This document shows positions 21,480-33,959 of a stretch of 64,000 nt of DNA, piece by piece. The notes beneath the pieces are model-generated. The model searched no databases. It was not told the DNA's origin and saw nothing but the letters and a program-made list of their open reading frames with translations. The position numbers and the translations under genes are program-made. Origin of the DNA: Macrocystis pyrifera. Taxonomy: Eukaryota > Sar > Phaeophyceae > Laminariales > Laminariaceae. The stretch is from positions 9,712,250 through 9,776,249 of the forward strand of contig JASSKH010000019.1 in assembly GCA_031763025.1 (NCBI GenBank), given 5' to 3'. Position 1 is the stretch's first letter. Each line of letters begins with the position of its first letter.

Positions 21480-21960
21480 ATAGTGGCGCAGTCGAGGTTT
21501 CTAGCTCCTCACATGATGCGCCGGGAACAACAAATCGAAAAAATACGTTCACGCAACCGGAAGGGACCTAACATGCTCTCTTGTTTAGCCCGCAACCTGA
21601 AGAATTTTTATACCTGGTATCGTTTCTTTCCCGATATGATGGCCAACATTGTTCCCTCCGTCATGACACGTGGCCCGACCTACGTACACAGGCCGTAATT
21701 CCGACGTTCAATCCCACGAAAGATCAACTGGCGGGTGGCGAGCGCTCGCACGATGGCGATCCGACCGGTGAACTCTCCAGTCCAAGGGACCTGACAGGCT
21801 TGTCGCGTGACTGCACTCTTGTTCAGCCGGCAGCCCGATATGCGATTGCGTGCCTAGTGTCATTTTTTCCCCGGCATGACTATTATTGTGGTTTCCTCCG
21901 TCATGGCGCATGGGCCGAACTACGTCCTGCGGTGCCCAACTTCATAATGCCTGCCCCACG
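21480..21960 (+). repeat. Diverged ~241-bp tandem duplication
   Basis: Matching blocks: GGGACCTAACATGC against GGGACCTGACAGGC; TTTCTTTCCCGATATGA (21623) against TTTTTTCCCCGGCATGA (about 21864); CCTCCGTCATGACACGTGG (about 21656) against CCTCCGTCATGGCGCATGG (about 21897). The offset of the last two is 241 bp. A (TA)n tract follows at 21975-21998. Confidence 0.6.
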
Positions 21961-23716
21961 ACCGCCTACACACACATATATATATATATACATATATATC
22001 CGAGCGTTGAGTATTAGCCTGGCTGGAGAGCGAGCCCTTCTGTGCTGCTGTTCAGGTTTTTTACGTACTCCAAGCGCTGGGGCAAACACTACCGAAGACG
22101 CGCGCGAGGAAGTCGTTCTTGCAGCCGTTGGAAACCCGCATCTCCTTCGAGTTTATGGGGTAATTTTGTGCCCCCTGTGGCAAATTACTCGCGTGTTTCA
22201 CGTACTGTTCATTGCACGACCGACGTCGCAGCCGTAGTACAAAATAACAAAAAGTACGGCCACGAGTAGTACAGATACCCAGCACGCAGACGCTCAGTCT
22301 GAGCCAAGCCCCGCCTGCGGGGATGCCGGCTGTGCCAGTGCCGACCGGTCTCTCTCGTCACTCTCATTAGCTCCAACTGCGACTTCACAAACCAAAGACA
22401 AGCATACTGACAACAGTTCTCGAATGCATTTCACCGAGGGCACTCACATGGTCAGTTGAACTGGAAAACTGTGTTTTTCGGTAGGGAGTCGTGAAAGGTC
22501 AATTTAATATCAGATATAGTTTCGCAACCGAAAAAAAAAAAAACGGATTGGATTTGTCAAAAGACCACAGTGCTCTTGTATTTGTTGCCAAAATAGACCC
22601 CTTGAGCGGTACAGGTGCTGTCCCCTCTATTTTGAATCGTAGTGTTTCCTGTGGAGGGTCGGTTTGAGTGGCGCCGGGTTACCGCGATAGGGTCTGCTTA
22701 ATCGCACAGGGTTGTAAGTAGGTGGTGAAATATAACGCTGGAGCACACATATTACCTGAATTGAGCGTCGCGCATCATCCGCCGGCAGATATGTGCGGCT
22801 TGTCACACGTCCGTTTGTGAGCTCCGTACTTTTTTTTCGCCGCGAACGAAAAAACACGCGCAGGAACTATGTCCATTTCGCCGCAGGAGAAGTTCTCTTT
22901 TGCAGCTATCGCTTTCGCCGCTCGAGGCATCTTTTGCCATGCTGCTGCACACTTTCTTGCCGAACTGCTTTGAAGCACGAACACTTTGTCTTTTACCGCG
23001 GTTTAGGTTCAAAAATATGTCTGTAAAGATGCGCATTTCGAGTATATTTTAGCGTGCATGCCCAAATTGAGGCAGCCCCCAGTCGGCCTCCGGGAGGACA
23101 CCGCGATCTGACTGTCTAATAATAACTCTGGTCCCGACGACCGACCACCGCACCAAAGTCTTCTCGCTTGTAACGTCTACGTATCGGGCAATTAACAGCA
23201 ATAACTGGTCTGTCGACGTGAATCGAAATCGATGCTGCTTATCGTTGTGCACTACGTTTTTTCCTGTGCTCGTAGGCCGAGCATCGATTTACTGGCGTAA
23301 ATACATATCCAAGCCAAGACGTGCATAGCTATAAACTTAGGCTCCCAAGGCAATCCAGAGCATTGAGAACCCCTTTATGTAAGCGAAGTAAACTACCCAA
23401 CTACCCCCCATGCACCAACCGCCGATACCTTGATCCCTTTTGGCGCTCTCCCGGCAGATCACTTCACCTCTGACGTTGTTCGTGCGGATATCGGAGGAGG
23501 TACTCTCTCGGCAACGTTTTAGCTCGCACCTTCAGATTAAGACGGAAGACACCGCAGCGCATCGTCCAGAGCTAAAGCAAGAGACACAGCTCCTTCCAGG
23601 AGCTGGCCTTCCGTCGAAACACTCCAATTGATGCCGACGACTCCCTTTCGTGGTTTTCAAATAGCACACGAATCTCCCGCAGCTCAAGGTAGCGCGAATT
23701 ATCACGCGACGCCAAT
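21961..23716. other. No supported gene
   Basis: Several short frames occur on both strands with no recognisable motif or splice context. Oligo-A at about 22530 and GC-rich inverted words near 22310-22330 are the only structure seen. Confidence 0.35.
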
Positions 23717-25830
23717 ATGTTGGGCGTTTTTGACAAGCCAATGCACAGCGTGGACACCAGAGGTGTCAACGGTACCTTCGCCATCGGTGCATCCTTCATC
23801 TTCCTCGCCTCTTTCTTGCACTGGCTTGTCGAATCTGCGTACTAAAGGGTGCGGGCTTATCGTGCGTGGCTTGCGCTTGAGAATCGCGAGGCCGTGGAGG
23901 TTACCAACTACCCCATGCGGGAAGAAACCCTGGGAGGGCGCGGGAAGTGGGATACGGCGCGGATCGTAACCGAACTGCTGGTGGTGTTTTCACTGTTTTG
24001 CTGGGGCGTGGAAGTATCGATGGACCTGCCCGGTGAGGGTCGGGCGGACCTTCTCTATCGATCTCCCCCGGTGTTCTTCAAAACCGTTAGTGACGCGGAA
24101 ATTTGGCAGGTGAGAAAGCTCTCGTGGTTGTTTTGCGTTTTCTCTGGTAGCCTGTCAGGTTTCTGCTCAGCAAGTATGTATGTGTATCGTGAGTATTCTT
24201 GTGGGCGTCGTGCTCCGGCATTTGATTGGTTGTTTGGGTGTGTGTCTAGACTATTTACCTTGACCGGAGTACGACATTACGCCGTTCATCTGTCTGAAAT
24301 GCTTGCTCGTCTATCACGGTCATATTTCTGCAGGTGAAACCAGAAGATGAGTTCAACTACGAAGGGAACTGCAGAAGAGAATTCAATATGGATGACGACA
24401 AGGCCTTGTCGATTTACGACGTGAAGGAAGCCGACACGTGTCGCAACGGTCGTACTAAGGGAACAATTCGCGTAGCATTCTGGTCGGAAGTCGCGGATGA
24501 AGCACCGGCTAGGTTTTACTATAATCAGATGGCCAACCACACCGTGAAGGGCCTTGCGTGCGCGGAAACGCAGCCCGAAGTAGACGTACACGTTGGCGAT
24601 GACACTGCTCCCTGGGGCACAGTTTTCACATGCGACAACGGACCCAAGCTGTCTGCCTTGACCGACATAGACGGGGATACCAACTCCCCCCCAACACTAA
24701 TTCTTAATACCTACCTCATTGTGGAAGAGAGCAGCAACTAACCTAGCTTCCTGTATTCCATTTGGACCAATGGAGCCTCGCTAAACGGCTACCTCGACCT
24801 GAAGCATGTGCTCCATATAGGATCCACCGTGAGGCTCGCGGAAGAGCTGGTAATAGCAATCGTTCAGGGAAAAACATCTGGCTGCGAGTGGTTTTTGTTG
24901 GTCCGGGTGAATAGCGACAATGACAACCAGAACTTGAATGGGGAACAAGGAAATACCGAGTCACAACGCCGGGCCAAGCCGTTTGGCGAAGACGCCATAA
25001 ACGACATGGTGGAAATTAAAGACTTGGAAACGAAATGTGGACTGGAATTGGACCTGAAAGCATTGATATGCTCAGTTCTTGTCACGTTGCTGACGACAGT
25101 CGGTATCGTGTGGTCGCTCTGCCTGCGATCTAGCATTGGCATGAACGTCTACGACCGCGACGAGCTGATTCGAGCTGACTCCATGTCGGCGGCGGCAAAA
25201 ACATACCATACCACCTCGCCCTCCTATATACGCATCGTCGTACGCAAGGAGGACACAGACAGTTTGAGCGTCGTCGTCAGTGATACCGGCGACGCCGAGA
25301 CTGGTTGCGGGCGAATTCTAGGACGGAGGGGTCCGGTGATCGAGAACACCGAGCCTGCTCCGGACACCGCCCACGTCTGACGTGTCCCAGCTCAACAACG
25401 GCTACGGTGGAGCTGCCATCCCTGTAGGGCGGGCGACTATGTGACTGTTGGGAGTTCGAACCGGCATGAGAAGACAGTTTCCGGGCCGGAACGGCGACTT
25501 CTGCTACCCGACAAGCGTCGCACTGAGCGCTTCCCCCGTTCCTTCGCCCGCATGGTCTCTGGTTGGAACGCCGGTACATGACCGCTCTCCACTGGAGTGT
25601 GTACCACGGGAGGTCCCGGCGTTTTTTTGGAAAGAAGGCGTGCGTCCATTTTGTTCGATCGATCGTCTTCCCCCAGCGACAGTGGCGAAGACGGACTCGA
25701 TGACATGCAGAAAACACCCCAAGCCCACGAGGGGTCGTCCCCGGTGCCACAGATTATGCCCAATTTCACACTTGGCCCCCCGCATATGGGCCCTCTTTCA
25801 CAAGGTTGGGGAGAAGCAGCTACGGAGTAG
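23717..25830 (+). pseudogene. Broken gene for a multi-pass membrane protein, one intron
   Basis: The frame starts at ATG 23717 (MLGVFDKPMHSVDTRG), with membrane segments near residues 19-37 (FAIGASFIFLASF) and 83-100 (IVTELLVVFSLFCWGVEV). The first exon ends EIWQ at 24109. A GT-AG intron 24110-24333 (GTGAGA to TTTCTGCAG) joins in phase 0 to VKPEDEFNYEGN. A third membrane segment lies at about 25060-25125 (ICSVLVTLLTTVGIV), followed by a polar tail. In-frame stops are TAA 23842-23844 and TAA 24739-24741. Near 25378 a TGA ends the frame; one base off, it reads on as DVSQLNNGYGGAAIPVGRAT. The original frame is then open and protein-like again at 25597-25830 (SPSDSGEDGLDDMQKTPQ). The preserved frame between stops suggests a recently lost gene. 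Family and function unknown. Confidence 0.65.
24110..24333 (+). other. GT-AG intron in the membrane-protein relic
   Basis: 224 bp, donor CAG|GTGAGA, acceptor TTTCTGCAG|GTG. It contains in-frame stops, whereas the joined exons are open and in phase 0. Confidence 0.65.
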
Positions 25831-25839
25831 ACGCTGTTT

Positions 25840-27770
25840 GGCTGGGAAACATGGATGGGGTCAAGAACGAAGGTTCCCCGCCGCATTTCAAATAATAGGG
25901 TCAAAACGAGTAGGCGATAGCCCTTGTGCTGCACGGTCGGAGGTTTGGCCCCGTCTGGTAGTGATCGTGGCTTGCTGAAAGGCTTTCTCGACAATGACGT
26001 TGTGCCGGTTGTTGTTGCACTGACAGATTCCTGGGCGATAATCGGGGTCGACAAATAATATCAACAGTATTCTTAGTTATTGGCCAGATGCCAATAAACA
26101 ATAGACCGATTTGTATCTTTCGAAGCCAAAACTCATGTTTGCCTTTTTCGTGAGGAGATTCATGCTGCCCCTATATACCTGTTGCTTTTCAAACGTGTTG
26201 TGGACGTGGTTAGGAGAAGCAGCAGAGTGGAGCACGAGCATGTAATGTGATGTGTCTGCCGTTTAGGGTACGTCCGCTCGTAACCTATGATTGTAGTCTA
26301 CTTGTAAGCGGAGTAAGCTCCGCCATGCTTGAGAGCGTTTGAATGTTGCGTGTTCCACCCGTATCGCCACTCAATATGTGTAGCGTGTGGTAACGACATG
26401 CACTATGCGTAGTGAGATACCCAATACATTCCGCCGGAGAAGCCCCGCTTGACACAGGCACAGAGCCCACCAGGGCCCGTAAAGCGGATATTTTGTGTTT
26501 TTGCATTTTTACGACAACGCGATTGCGTACATACTCACCGGTCGACTGTATAGAGGTTGCGGAGGGTTTCTAGTTATTGAACTCAGGGGAAGCGAGTGAC
26601 ACAGGGGGGGCGGGGGTTACCTGTGTCTTCTCCAGTATTTTGTATGGTAAGTGCATAGCTCGATCGGTATTTTCGCAGGGACGGTATTGTAGGTGTGGTC
26701 AGTCGGCGCGTTGGTTGATAGCACGTACAGGAACTACTTGTTGTGGGGGGCCCTACCGGGGTTAGAGGAGAGTTCCGGATCTGTTCGCGCCAGTTACGAT
26801 ACGGCTCGTTCGTTCTGTGCGTTCATTCTTTTACGCTTCATGGCGTGGGGCACAGAGAGCGAACGTGGTCAAGACGTATCGAACACAAACATTTATATCT
26901 CACAGTGACGTAGTATCCAGTGTAAGCGATACGTTAGCAGTCGATCTTGAGGTATTGGCTGCACCCGTAGGAAAGTATTGGTGCTCACCTGTGTGTTCTC
27001 ATTTTTTCCCAAACCAGTAAAATATGATACAGCGGGGGGGGGGTGAGGATACCGGCTGTAGTTTACCAACCTTGTTCTTGTCTTACTTCCGTTGCTCTCC
27101 GCGTCTTTAGAAAAAAAAAAGAAGGGTAAGAGTGTGGATTTCAGAAACCTGAATTGCAGAGGGGTTTGATACCCTTTGGAGAGGCGTCACTGTTTTTAAC
27201 GTCCTGACCGCGTGAAAAAGTTTGAGAGTACTTCGACCTATCCTGCACAAAGTGGTGTATATTCGAAGATTAGCGGGGCAAGCAAGTTGACCGAGCCTTA
27301 AGGTTATGGGCTTTCAACTACCATTACCACACCCTTTGCTACGCGATGAAAGCCCAACTGGCCTTTGTTAAAGAGATACGCATGCTGTCGCCGTTTAGAT
27401 CAGCCAGAGCGGTCGGGTTGCCAACTCCAAAGGTAGAGAGGAAAATATAACATGGCAGGGTCGAGTTTCTCGCTGGAAACTCCATAGAAAAGTGTTTTTG
27501 AGCGTTTCAGCGGCTAGGAGTCTGTTCCGCGGTTGGCATGTTTTACAGCTCAGTGAAACGTTTTGTCTCCCTTACGCTTATCGCTAACGGTTGTCGTCCT
27601 GGTGTGTACGACACTACTCCATCCGTAGTACAAGCAAGCACTATTGTTTAGGTTGCGTAAGCAGGGGGTAGAGTGTTGTATCTCTGGGAATAACGTATTT
27701 GTATATTACCCCTGTGTTAACAAGTATTATTTTCAGCGTAGCATGCAGTCTACAGAATATTGCAGTTGAG
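25840..27770. other. No supported gene
   Basis: Possible decayed 3' continuation of the membrane-protein relic to about 25920, then unremarkable sequence with short G and A homopolymer runs (about 27037, 27110). No frame with recognisable content. Confidence 0.35.
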
Positions 27771-27779
27771 TATGAAGTT

Positions 27780-28500
27780 ATACGATATTGGTATGTGCGC
27801 TATGGTGGTCGCGTCAAACCCCCAGTCGCTTCAAAGGTGAGGCGGGCCAACCCACACGCAGACTACGGAGCACGTGATGAGGCCGGGGTGTCCTCACGTA
27901 GACACATACTCAATGTGTATACAGTGTCTATACGGCCTCACACACTCCGTACGATGTTGGTTTGGTCCGAAGTGATCAAGAGACAATAGTTAAAAAGAGT
28001 CTGCTCAGCTAGGCTGTTTATTCAGTCTAATGGAATGGCTGTCCCCATGGTGGTGGTTGCGCTGGGTTCAGAATGTACTCTAGTGCGAGTATTTGTACAA
28101 TATACGTTTCTGGACATTACTTACTCCACGGATGGAAGTGTGAACGCCAGTCAGAAGAAAACACTTACTCTCCGTGTATTAAGTGTCTATATGGCCTCAC
28201 ACACTACGTGCAGCGTTTCTTCATCCGAAATTGTCAAGGAACAATAGCTCAGTAGGGGCTGCTCAGCTAGGCTGTTTACCAAGTCTAATGGATAGGCTGT
28301 CACCATGACGGCGGTTGCGCTGGGCTCGGAATCTTGACTGGTGATAGTGCTTGCACATTATACGTTTCTTGGTATTCCTCCACGGCTGGAAGTGCGAGCA
28401 CGGGTCAGGAGAAAAAAGGGGAAAACCATAAACGAGCAGAGAAAATGTTGAACACTTTTGTGATGAAAGAGATTTGGAAGGAGTTGCATATCCTGGAGGG
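27780..28500 (+). repeat. Tandem duplication, ~258-bp period
   Basis: CTGCTCAGCTAGGCTGTTTA occurs at 28001 and 28259. The preceding blocks GTGTCTATACGGCCTCACAC and GTGTCTATATGGCCTCACAC (about 27925, 28182) and the following blocks GGTTGCGCTGGGTTC and GGTTGCGCTGGGCTC keep the same offset. Two clear units and a partial third are seen. Short frames differ between units. Confidence 0.7.
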
Positions 28501-28924
28501 GGAAAGGGCGACAACTGTGACCATACTTGTTCACAACGCCGCTGAGGGCAATGGTTCCTCGATTTGTGATGGGAAGTAGTTATGAAGGCCTAACCGGTCA
28601 ACCAAGGTTGATGGTTCCGATAGCTCGAAGTCTGTCAACACCAGAGTTTGCTGTTTCCCACATTAAAGCAGGTATAGATCGTCAGTACCCCGCCTCCGAC
28701 CTCTCTTAACAACGAAAAAGCGATGATTCGCAGTGGCCATACCCGGTGGCTAGACAGAGCCTGCCACTGCCAAAGTTGGTTCTTGAGACGTGTACGTTCA
28801 AACGATACGTTCACTTTCAATTTTGCACGCAAGGTACTATGCTGAGGGGCGTGAGCCGTCAGACCACTCTCCAGGCTTGTCTTTCCTAGCTGTATTGAGT
28901 TCGTCGATGGAAAAAGGAGGCTTT

Positions 28925-29430
28925 TAACAGGCTAGCTCCTCGTTTAGCACCGGGATGACCAGAACCCCTGTCGACGTTCTTGTAGTCCAGCTACCGAAAC
29001 GGGCAACGAGTTTTGTCTTTGATTCAAAAAGCGTGATGGGTGAACTTGTCACTTGACAGGTGGCCAGAGGCTTTGACTTTGGTTTTAGCTCTTTGCTCTT
29101 TGAGTGACACCTAAAAGTATAACGCTGGTGCCATGTTTCGATGCTGTAGGGCGGCCCAAGCACGAGCGGACATTCGCATCTCGGGAATCTATATTCAAAA
29201 TCTTCAGTGCTGAGACAGAGACCTCCCGCAGCTCCATTGCTGCCTCATCAAATAGTCCTACGCGCAGCATTGGTCCCGACATATGTTACACTTGAACGTA
29301 TCAAACTCTAGCGCCGCCGCGCTGCAACACCCACATTGCTGACGCAAAACTATCGTCAGCGTAAAACGATCATCCCGGTCATAGCCTGCTGATAGGGTGA
29401 GCACCTTCTTCTCTTCCATTCCTGACTGTC
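28925..29430 (-). pseudogene. Broken RPA-like zinc-ribbon OB-fold domain
   Basis: Three overlapping minus-strand frames read in succession like the C-terminal DNA-binding domain of replication protein A large subunit. The first has a four-cysteine ribbon, CGCC then FKCNIC. The next frame has LRVGLFDEAAMEL, the conserved LFD(E)xA strand that follows the ribbon in that family. The third has RYTFRCHSKSKELK, comparable to the late strand of the fold. The family normally has about 20 residues between ribbon and LFDE, which are missing here, and there are two frame changes. It could be a pseudogene of host RPA1 or of an RPA-like gene carried by a Helitron. The assignment is from motif memory only. 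Confidence 0.45.
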
Positions 29431-29499
29431 GGCCACGCGTTGCAACAATTCCCTTTCCGACGTTGTCATGGGTGGAACGTCCCATATCTCGGGTATTCA

Positions 29500-31130
29500 A
29501 AACTATCTACGTTTTCGGACCTAACACGGCCGTTTTGCTGTGCTTCGATTGATGTTAACGCAGGAAGAGCGTTCGCTGATTCGGCAACAAAGCGTCAAAC
29601 TAAGATCCCGATTAACATACGCACGCGTGTATTCCTGCTCGATCGCGGTCGCTCTGGTACGGTCGCATTAAGTCACGCCGTGTTTGGTGCGTGTACTTAC
29701 ACCGTAATGGTAGTTTGGGGTGTCTTCAGGTTCGTACGATATCAGGCTAATCTGCAAAGAGTCAACACCAGGTGACTTTCCAACCTGAGAAAACAATTTT
29801 ACGCCCAAGGTACGTTAGACATTACTGCGAAACGTTTTGAAGCATTAGGCATAGCTCACATACCAAAGTAACAGTGACAATGCTGGTATTAGCCTGCACT
29901 GGAATTACAGCATGTTGTTCGAAGGCCTGTTTACTACAGTCGCCTTAAGGGCGGAGAGCGTAACACGTGATATACGTTAGAAAGGTTTCAGTCGCACCTG
30001 GTTGCGGTGTAACGCTGCGTCAGAACGGCACTATGAATAGGCACGTATCTGACTGGAAATGCCGACATTACGACACCACATAGGCCGATCCAGACATGGC
30101 GTTATGCGCTTCCTTGACGTCGGAGCTGATACCATTGCCCGAAAATATCTGGCCTACTTATGGTGTTGGACTTCTCAGGACCCAACATGCATGAATAACA
30201 GGGTTGGTAGGAATATCCAATAGTGATGTGGGTTAATATTATTGGTTAACACCCGCCGAAACGTAATCACCACCTGCGCGATGGATCGGCAGCCGCATGG
30301 CACACCGCGAAAGGCAGCACCAAAGACAGACATAACAAATGTTAAACCCGCTAACACACATAATCCCAGCGCACCGATACCCTACAAGCACTACTGTAGG
30401 GCTTATATATCACTACGCCATGAAGATGTGCCCGGGGGTGTGTCATATCTGATGGTCCTAGCCACCGAAGCCAAGAAAACCACGGGCACTAAACTAACAC
30501 GCCTGAACACATACCGACACACCAGCATCCCATAAATACTACAGTATGGCTTGCGACGGAAACAATATGCCATGAGGATGGCCGACGAGATACGCCGCAT
30601 CTCAGGACCCCCACAATCCCGCCCTGCCGTATATATCCCACATAACAGGCATTCCACCAAAGGAATCCACCAACGTTTCCTTCAACTCGCGGAAACACGC
30701 AGTCGTTTCCAAGAGCATGAGGCGGCCGATTGCGCGCAATCACAACCAACCGCAACCCCCCGTGCATACTATCTGCAGCTTGGACATGGTACAAATGCAT
30801 ACACCGATCTGCAACAGATGGACACCCTTGCCTCTACTACTGGAGAAACGTCCTGGGGGTCCAAGACACAACAAAACGCCTCGCGTTGAGCTCATCCTTT
30901 ACTCTATTTGCTATAGACTACAGTGCATGTCCGACCGTACCCGGGCCGTCGACGTGCGACAATAACGATCACACGGCACGAGCTCACCCTGACGCATCAC
31001 CGGCGGATTAGGCCGCTTCCCGACGCGTGAGAAACCCCGCGGGTCGACCCGTGCCGAGGCCCGAGTAGCCGGGACAAACGCGACTTCCGGTGAAACCTGC
31101 GCGACACGGGAGAAATATAGCACGTCTCTT
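29500..31130. other. No supported gene; a weak ~165-bp repeat
   Basis: Degenerate repeated words (CCCTACAAGCACTACTGTAGGG at 30381 against CCCATAAATACTACAGTATGG at about 30529, each followed by a GCCATGA block) suggest an old tandem duplication. No recognisable coding frame. Confidence 0.3.
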
Positions 31131-31139
31131 AACTCTTTA

Positions 31140-31412
31140 AAGAAGGAGCAAAACTTGGTAGATATGCGGGACTTCCCGGATCCGGAGCTGGTCGAGGACC
31201 GTGTCAAGGGTGGTGCCTTTAACATGCTGTTTCTTATTGTCGAGAAAGAGGCGGATCGGTGGAGAACTCCGGCCCGCATCTTAGTGACCAGTCTGCGTTA
31301 TTTCGTCTCCATCCCGAGGGTGGTTTGTTGTTGCTTCTTCTTCGTTTTTGTGTTGTCGCAGACGGGCTGGAGAAGAAGGAAGGAGGGAGGGGGGGAAAGG
31401 AGGGAAAGGTAA
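31140..31412 (+). CDS. Possible exon, unknown protein
   Basis: A plus-strand frame contains LVDMRDFPDPELVED, GGAFNMLFLIVEKEADRW and TPARILVTSLRYFVS, with protein-like alternation of acidic and hydrophobic residues. A good pyrimidine tract ending in CAG (about 31325-31361) lies inside the frame and would be a splice acceptor, so the 3' third may be intronic. The opposite strand is also open for 122 codons (30911-31279). I do not recognise a family, and strand choice is uncertain. Confidence 0.3.
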   Translation, partial: KKEQNLVDMRDFPDPELVEDRVKGGAFNMLFLIVEKEADRWRTPARILVTSLRYFVSIPRVVCCCFFFVFVLSQTGWRRRKEGGGERRER

Positions 31413-31419
31413 AGTGAGA

Positions 31420-33450
31420 AGGAGGCTCTAGCGGCATTTCCATCGTGATTCTCCTGACGTCAACATGGTGGTGTACTCGTTTGATCTTTTCAAAGAACAT
31501 CGTGCCGGGTAGTACGAGGCGATCTCGCCTTAAAGGAGTATTTAGCGCGAGGCGCGCAGACACGAAGTACTGGAGGGATGCCTGAACGATCCGGGGCAGC
31601 ACGGGTTCACCGTAAGAATTCCATTAGGTACGTTAGTGAAGCACCCCATTCACCACGGAGTTGAGGGGCTGCCCTACATCGTATAGTAGTACTGTAGTGC
31701 ATACCAGGTATATTGTACACACCGTCACCAATGGAACCCTATATACAATACGACCACCGTGTGTGACCGGGAAACTAAAGGACTGTAACCCCAGTCTCTC
31801 CTTCGCTCAAACTACATTCTTCGTAAAAAAAACAGGGCATGCAGACAATGAACAATACGCTCCTACCTTATACACGCTGCCCATCCGCGCTGCACTACAC
31901 CACTTGGCATGCCATGCGAGGGTCTCTCGTAAGTCTGCCTGTATTGCCGGCTTAACTACCAGACCTTCGCGCCGCCCAGGGAAATCATCGAGAAATCACA
32001 CACAAGGCGCACAAGGAGTTAAGTGTCGACGATAATGACCACATGTGGATACTCTGTGGCAGGAGTGTAAAGTGATGACCGAGTTTGGGCAAGCGTAAAA
32101 GACGCAGGTGTATCTGGCAGCTGACAAGCAGCGCTTGGCTTCTTCTGATTTAGATCTTCAATATTGGTTACGAGTGCTGAGGAGGTGCTCTGGTAGAGAA
32201 GTGAGAAGTAGGGGGAGGGACTCGATACCCAGATATACTCGTCCCACCCCACGCCACATGCTCTCCTAAATTCTTCGTATCTGATGTACTCCTAAGTACC
32301 TTTCCTATGGCTAACGATCGTTCTTCTGCTAATATAAGAACTTCTCACTCTATGGTCCTATCTCCGTTAAGGAACCTTGCTCTCGTTTAACGGGCTATCC
32401 GCCCTAAAAAGCATTCCTAGATGAACGTTACTCTCAGCTGACGGAAAATCCGCCGGGTTATTTTTTTTTGTTTTGATTATTCTCGTATTTTTAAGACTAC
32501 AAAATGCAGACTATATATATATATATATCTACAGCCCATGTGTACTTCACTCATATCACAGGAGCGTTTATCGTTTCAGATGGGAAACATAAAATGGAAA
32601 TGACGGTGACTGCATCGGCTACTGCTTTGTTTATGGGCGACACGTTCAGTGTATGATACAATGATGTAAAGAACGGTAGGTACGACACGGACCAAGAACT
32701 ACCAAGTCTTACTGCCACGCGGTCACACCATTTAGGCGCCTGGTATCGCAAATTCATGTTTTGGGTCTCATAAGGGTTCAGGAGCACAAGGTACTACCGT
32801 CTCTCACGTAAAAGATTCGTTTCGAGAGTGAGCTCTGCCTGGCACACTTGAACGCGCGACACTGTTTCGAGACTCGACTGTCTTCCGAGCGACACATGGC
32901 ACCATATGAGAAATTCCGCCGCATAAACGTCCCGCGCAGGTCGTGTGTGTGTCGCGCGAACTATTGGGCAGTACCGCACTGCTACAACGTACTGCCGACG
33001 ATGCGAGTGGGAACTATCAGAACTTGAGCGTGTTTTCTTCTGACAGCATTGATAAGGCGTTGATTAGCTGAGTATTGCTCGAACAAAGGCCTGGAGATTG
33101 CTTGATACGCGCACGTGTAAGAATAGTAGGGAATATACGTCGGTATGTCGCATGTGAACAGAGTAGTACGAGCGGACGCATGGTGGGGATACGAGTACAC
33201 GGCAACGAGAGGGGAATATGGCGTGGAGCGTACTATACTCAATGTAACAACTTTTGTTCGGCGGATGCCAACATCAATACCGGGTTCATAGTGGTGCCAC
33301 AAGCACACAACAAGGGAGGGACATACATACGTCCAGCAACGTTTCTTTCCGCTTCAACGAAGGTAATCCTACAGCCAAGGATCACAGTTAAACAAGGCGA
33401 CACACAGCGTTAGTTTGGCGTGATGCGTCGGAACAGCACACACACATCCT
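31420..33450. other. No supported gene
   Basis: Short frames on both strands and AT tracts (about 32460 and 32512-32528). Minus-strand 32019-32252 is the most protein-like (SSALVTNIEDLNQKK) but has no start or splice support. Confidence 0.3.
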
Positions 33451-33453
33451 CAC

Positions 33454-33623
33454 CTTATCCTCTGCTTAGCCAAAGCAGCCGCCTCCATGAGAGGAGCGAC
33501 GGCGGCCGGCACTTGCTCTGACCTGTTCCGGGTTCGGACAACCGCCACCGAAGACCCCTGCTTGTTGATCCCGGCCAGGATTCCTTCAGCGGCGGAAATC
33601 GGGTCTTCGGGTCTCTCGGCCAT
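33454..33623 (-). CDS. Possible first exon of a minus-strand gene
   Basis: The frame starts at ATG 33623 in a good context (GAGACCATGGCC) and reads MAERPEDPISAAEGILAGIN, then about 36 more residues ending AALAKQRI. It meets a strong splice donor, ATAAG|GTGAGG, with the intron from 33453. The TGA that would end the frame is part of the donor. Its composition (alanine-rich, mixed charge) is protein-like. I could not find the next exon with confidence. The duplicated 158-bp unit lies just upstream. No family recognised. Confidence 0.4.
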
Positions 33624-33643
33624 GGTCTCGCGCCGCTGTACTA

Positions 33644-33959
33644 CGTCCGCCTTGAGGGAAGATGGCGACGCGGGACCCAATCTTCATAGTTCCGGTTGGA
33701 GCACACGGAAGAGAACACGCGCGAGACATAAATGTATACACCTGTGACGGATGCCGCGTCTATCCCTCATATCATACAACAGTTCTGATATAACTCTAAT
33801 TCGTCCGCCTTGAGGGAGGATGGCGACGCGGGACCCAACCTTCATAGTTCCGGTTGGGGCACACGGAAGAGAACACGCGCCAGACATATATGTATACACT
33901 TGTGACGGATGCCGCGTCTATCCCTCTTATCATACAACAGTGGTGATATAACTCCAATT
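33644..33959. repeat. 158-bp tandem duplication
   Basis: CGTCCGCCTTGAGGGA starts at 33644 and 33802. The two units align throughout (GATGGCGACGCGGGACCCAA, ATAGTTCCGGTTGG, GTGACGGATGCCGCGTCTAT) with about 12 differences. The first unit lies immediately upstream of the possible minus-strand exon. Confidence 0.9.

Noticed and set aside
23717..25830. Reassigned TAA codon as an explanation for the in-frame stops
   Set aside because: The 1538-codon gypsy frame and the LINE frame use no internal TAA or TAG, and the LINE TAA at 9970 corresponds to an arginine codon in another copy, so a changed genetic code is not supported.
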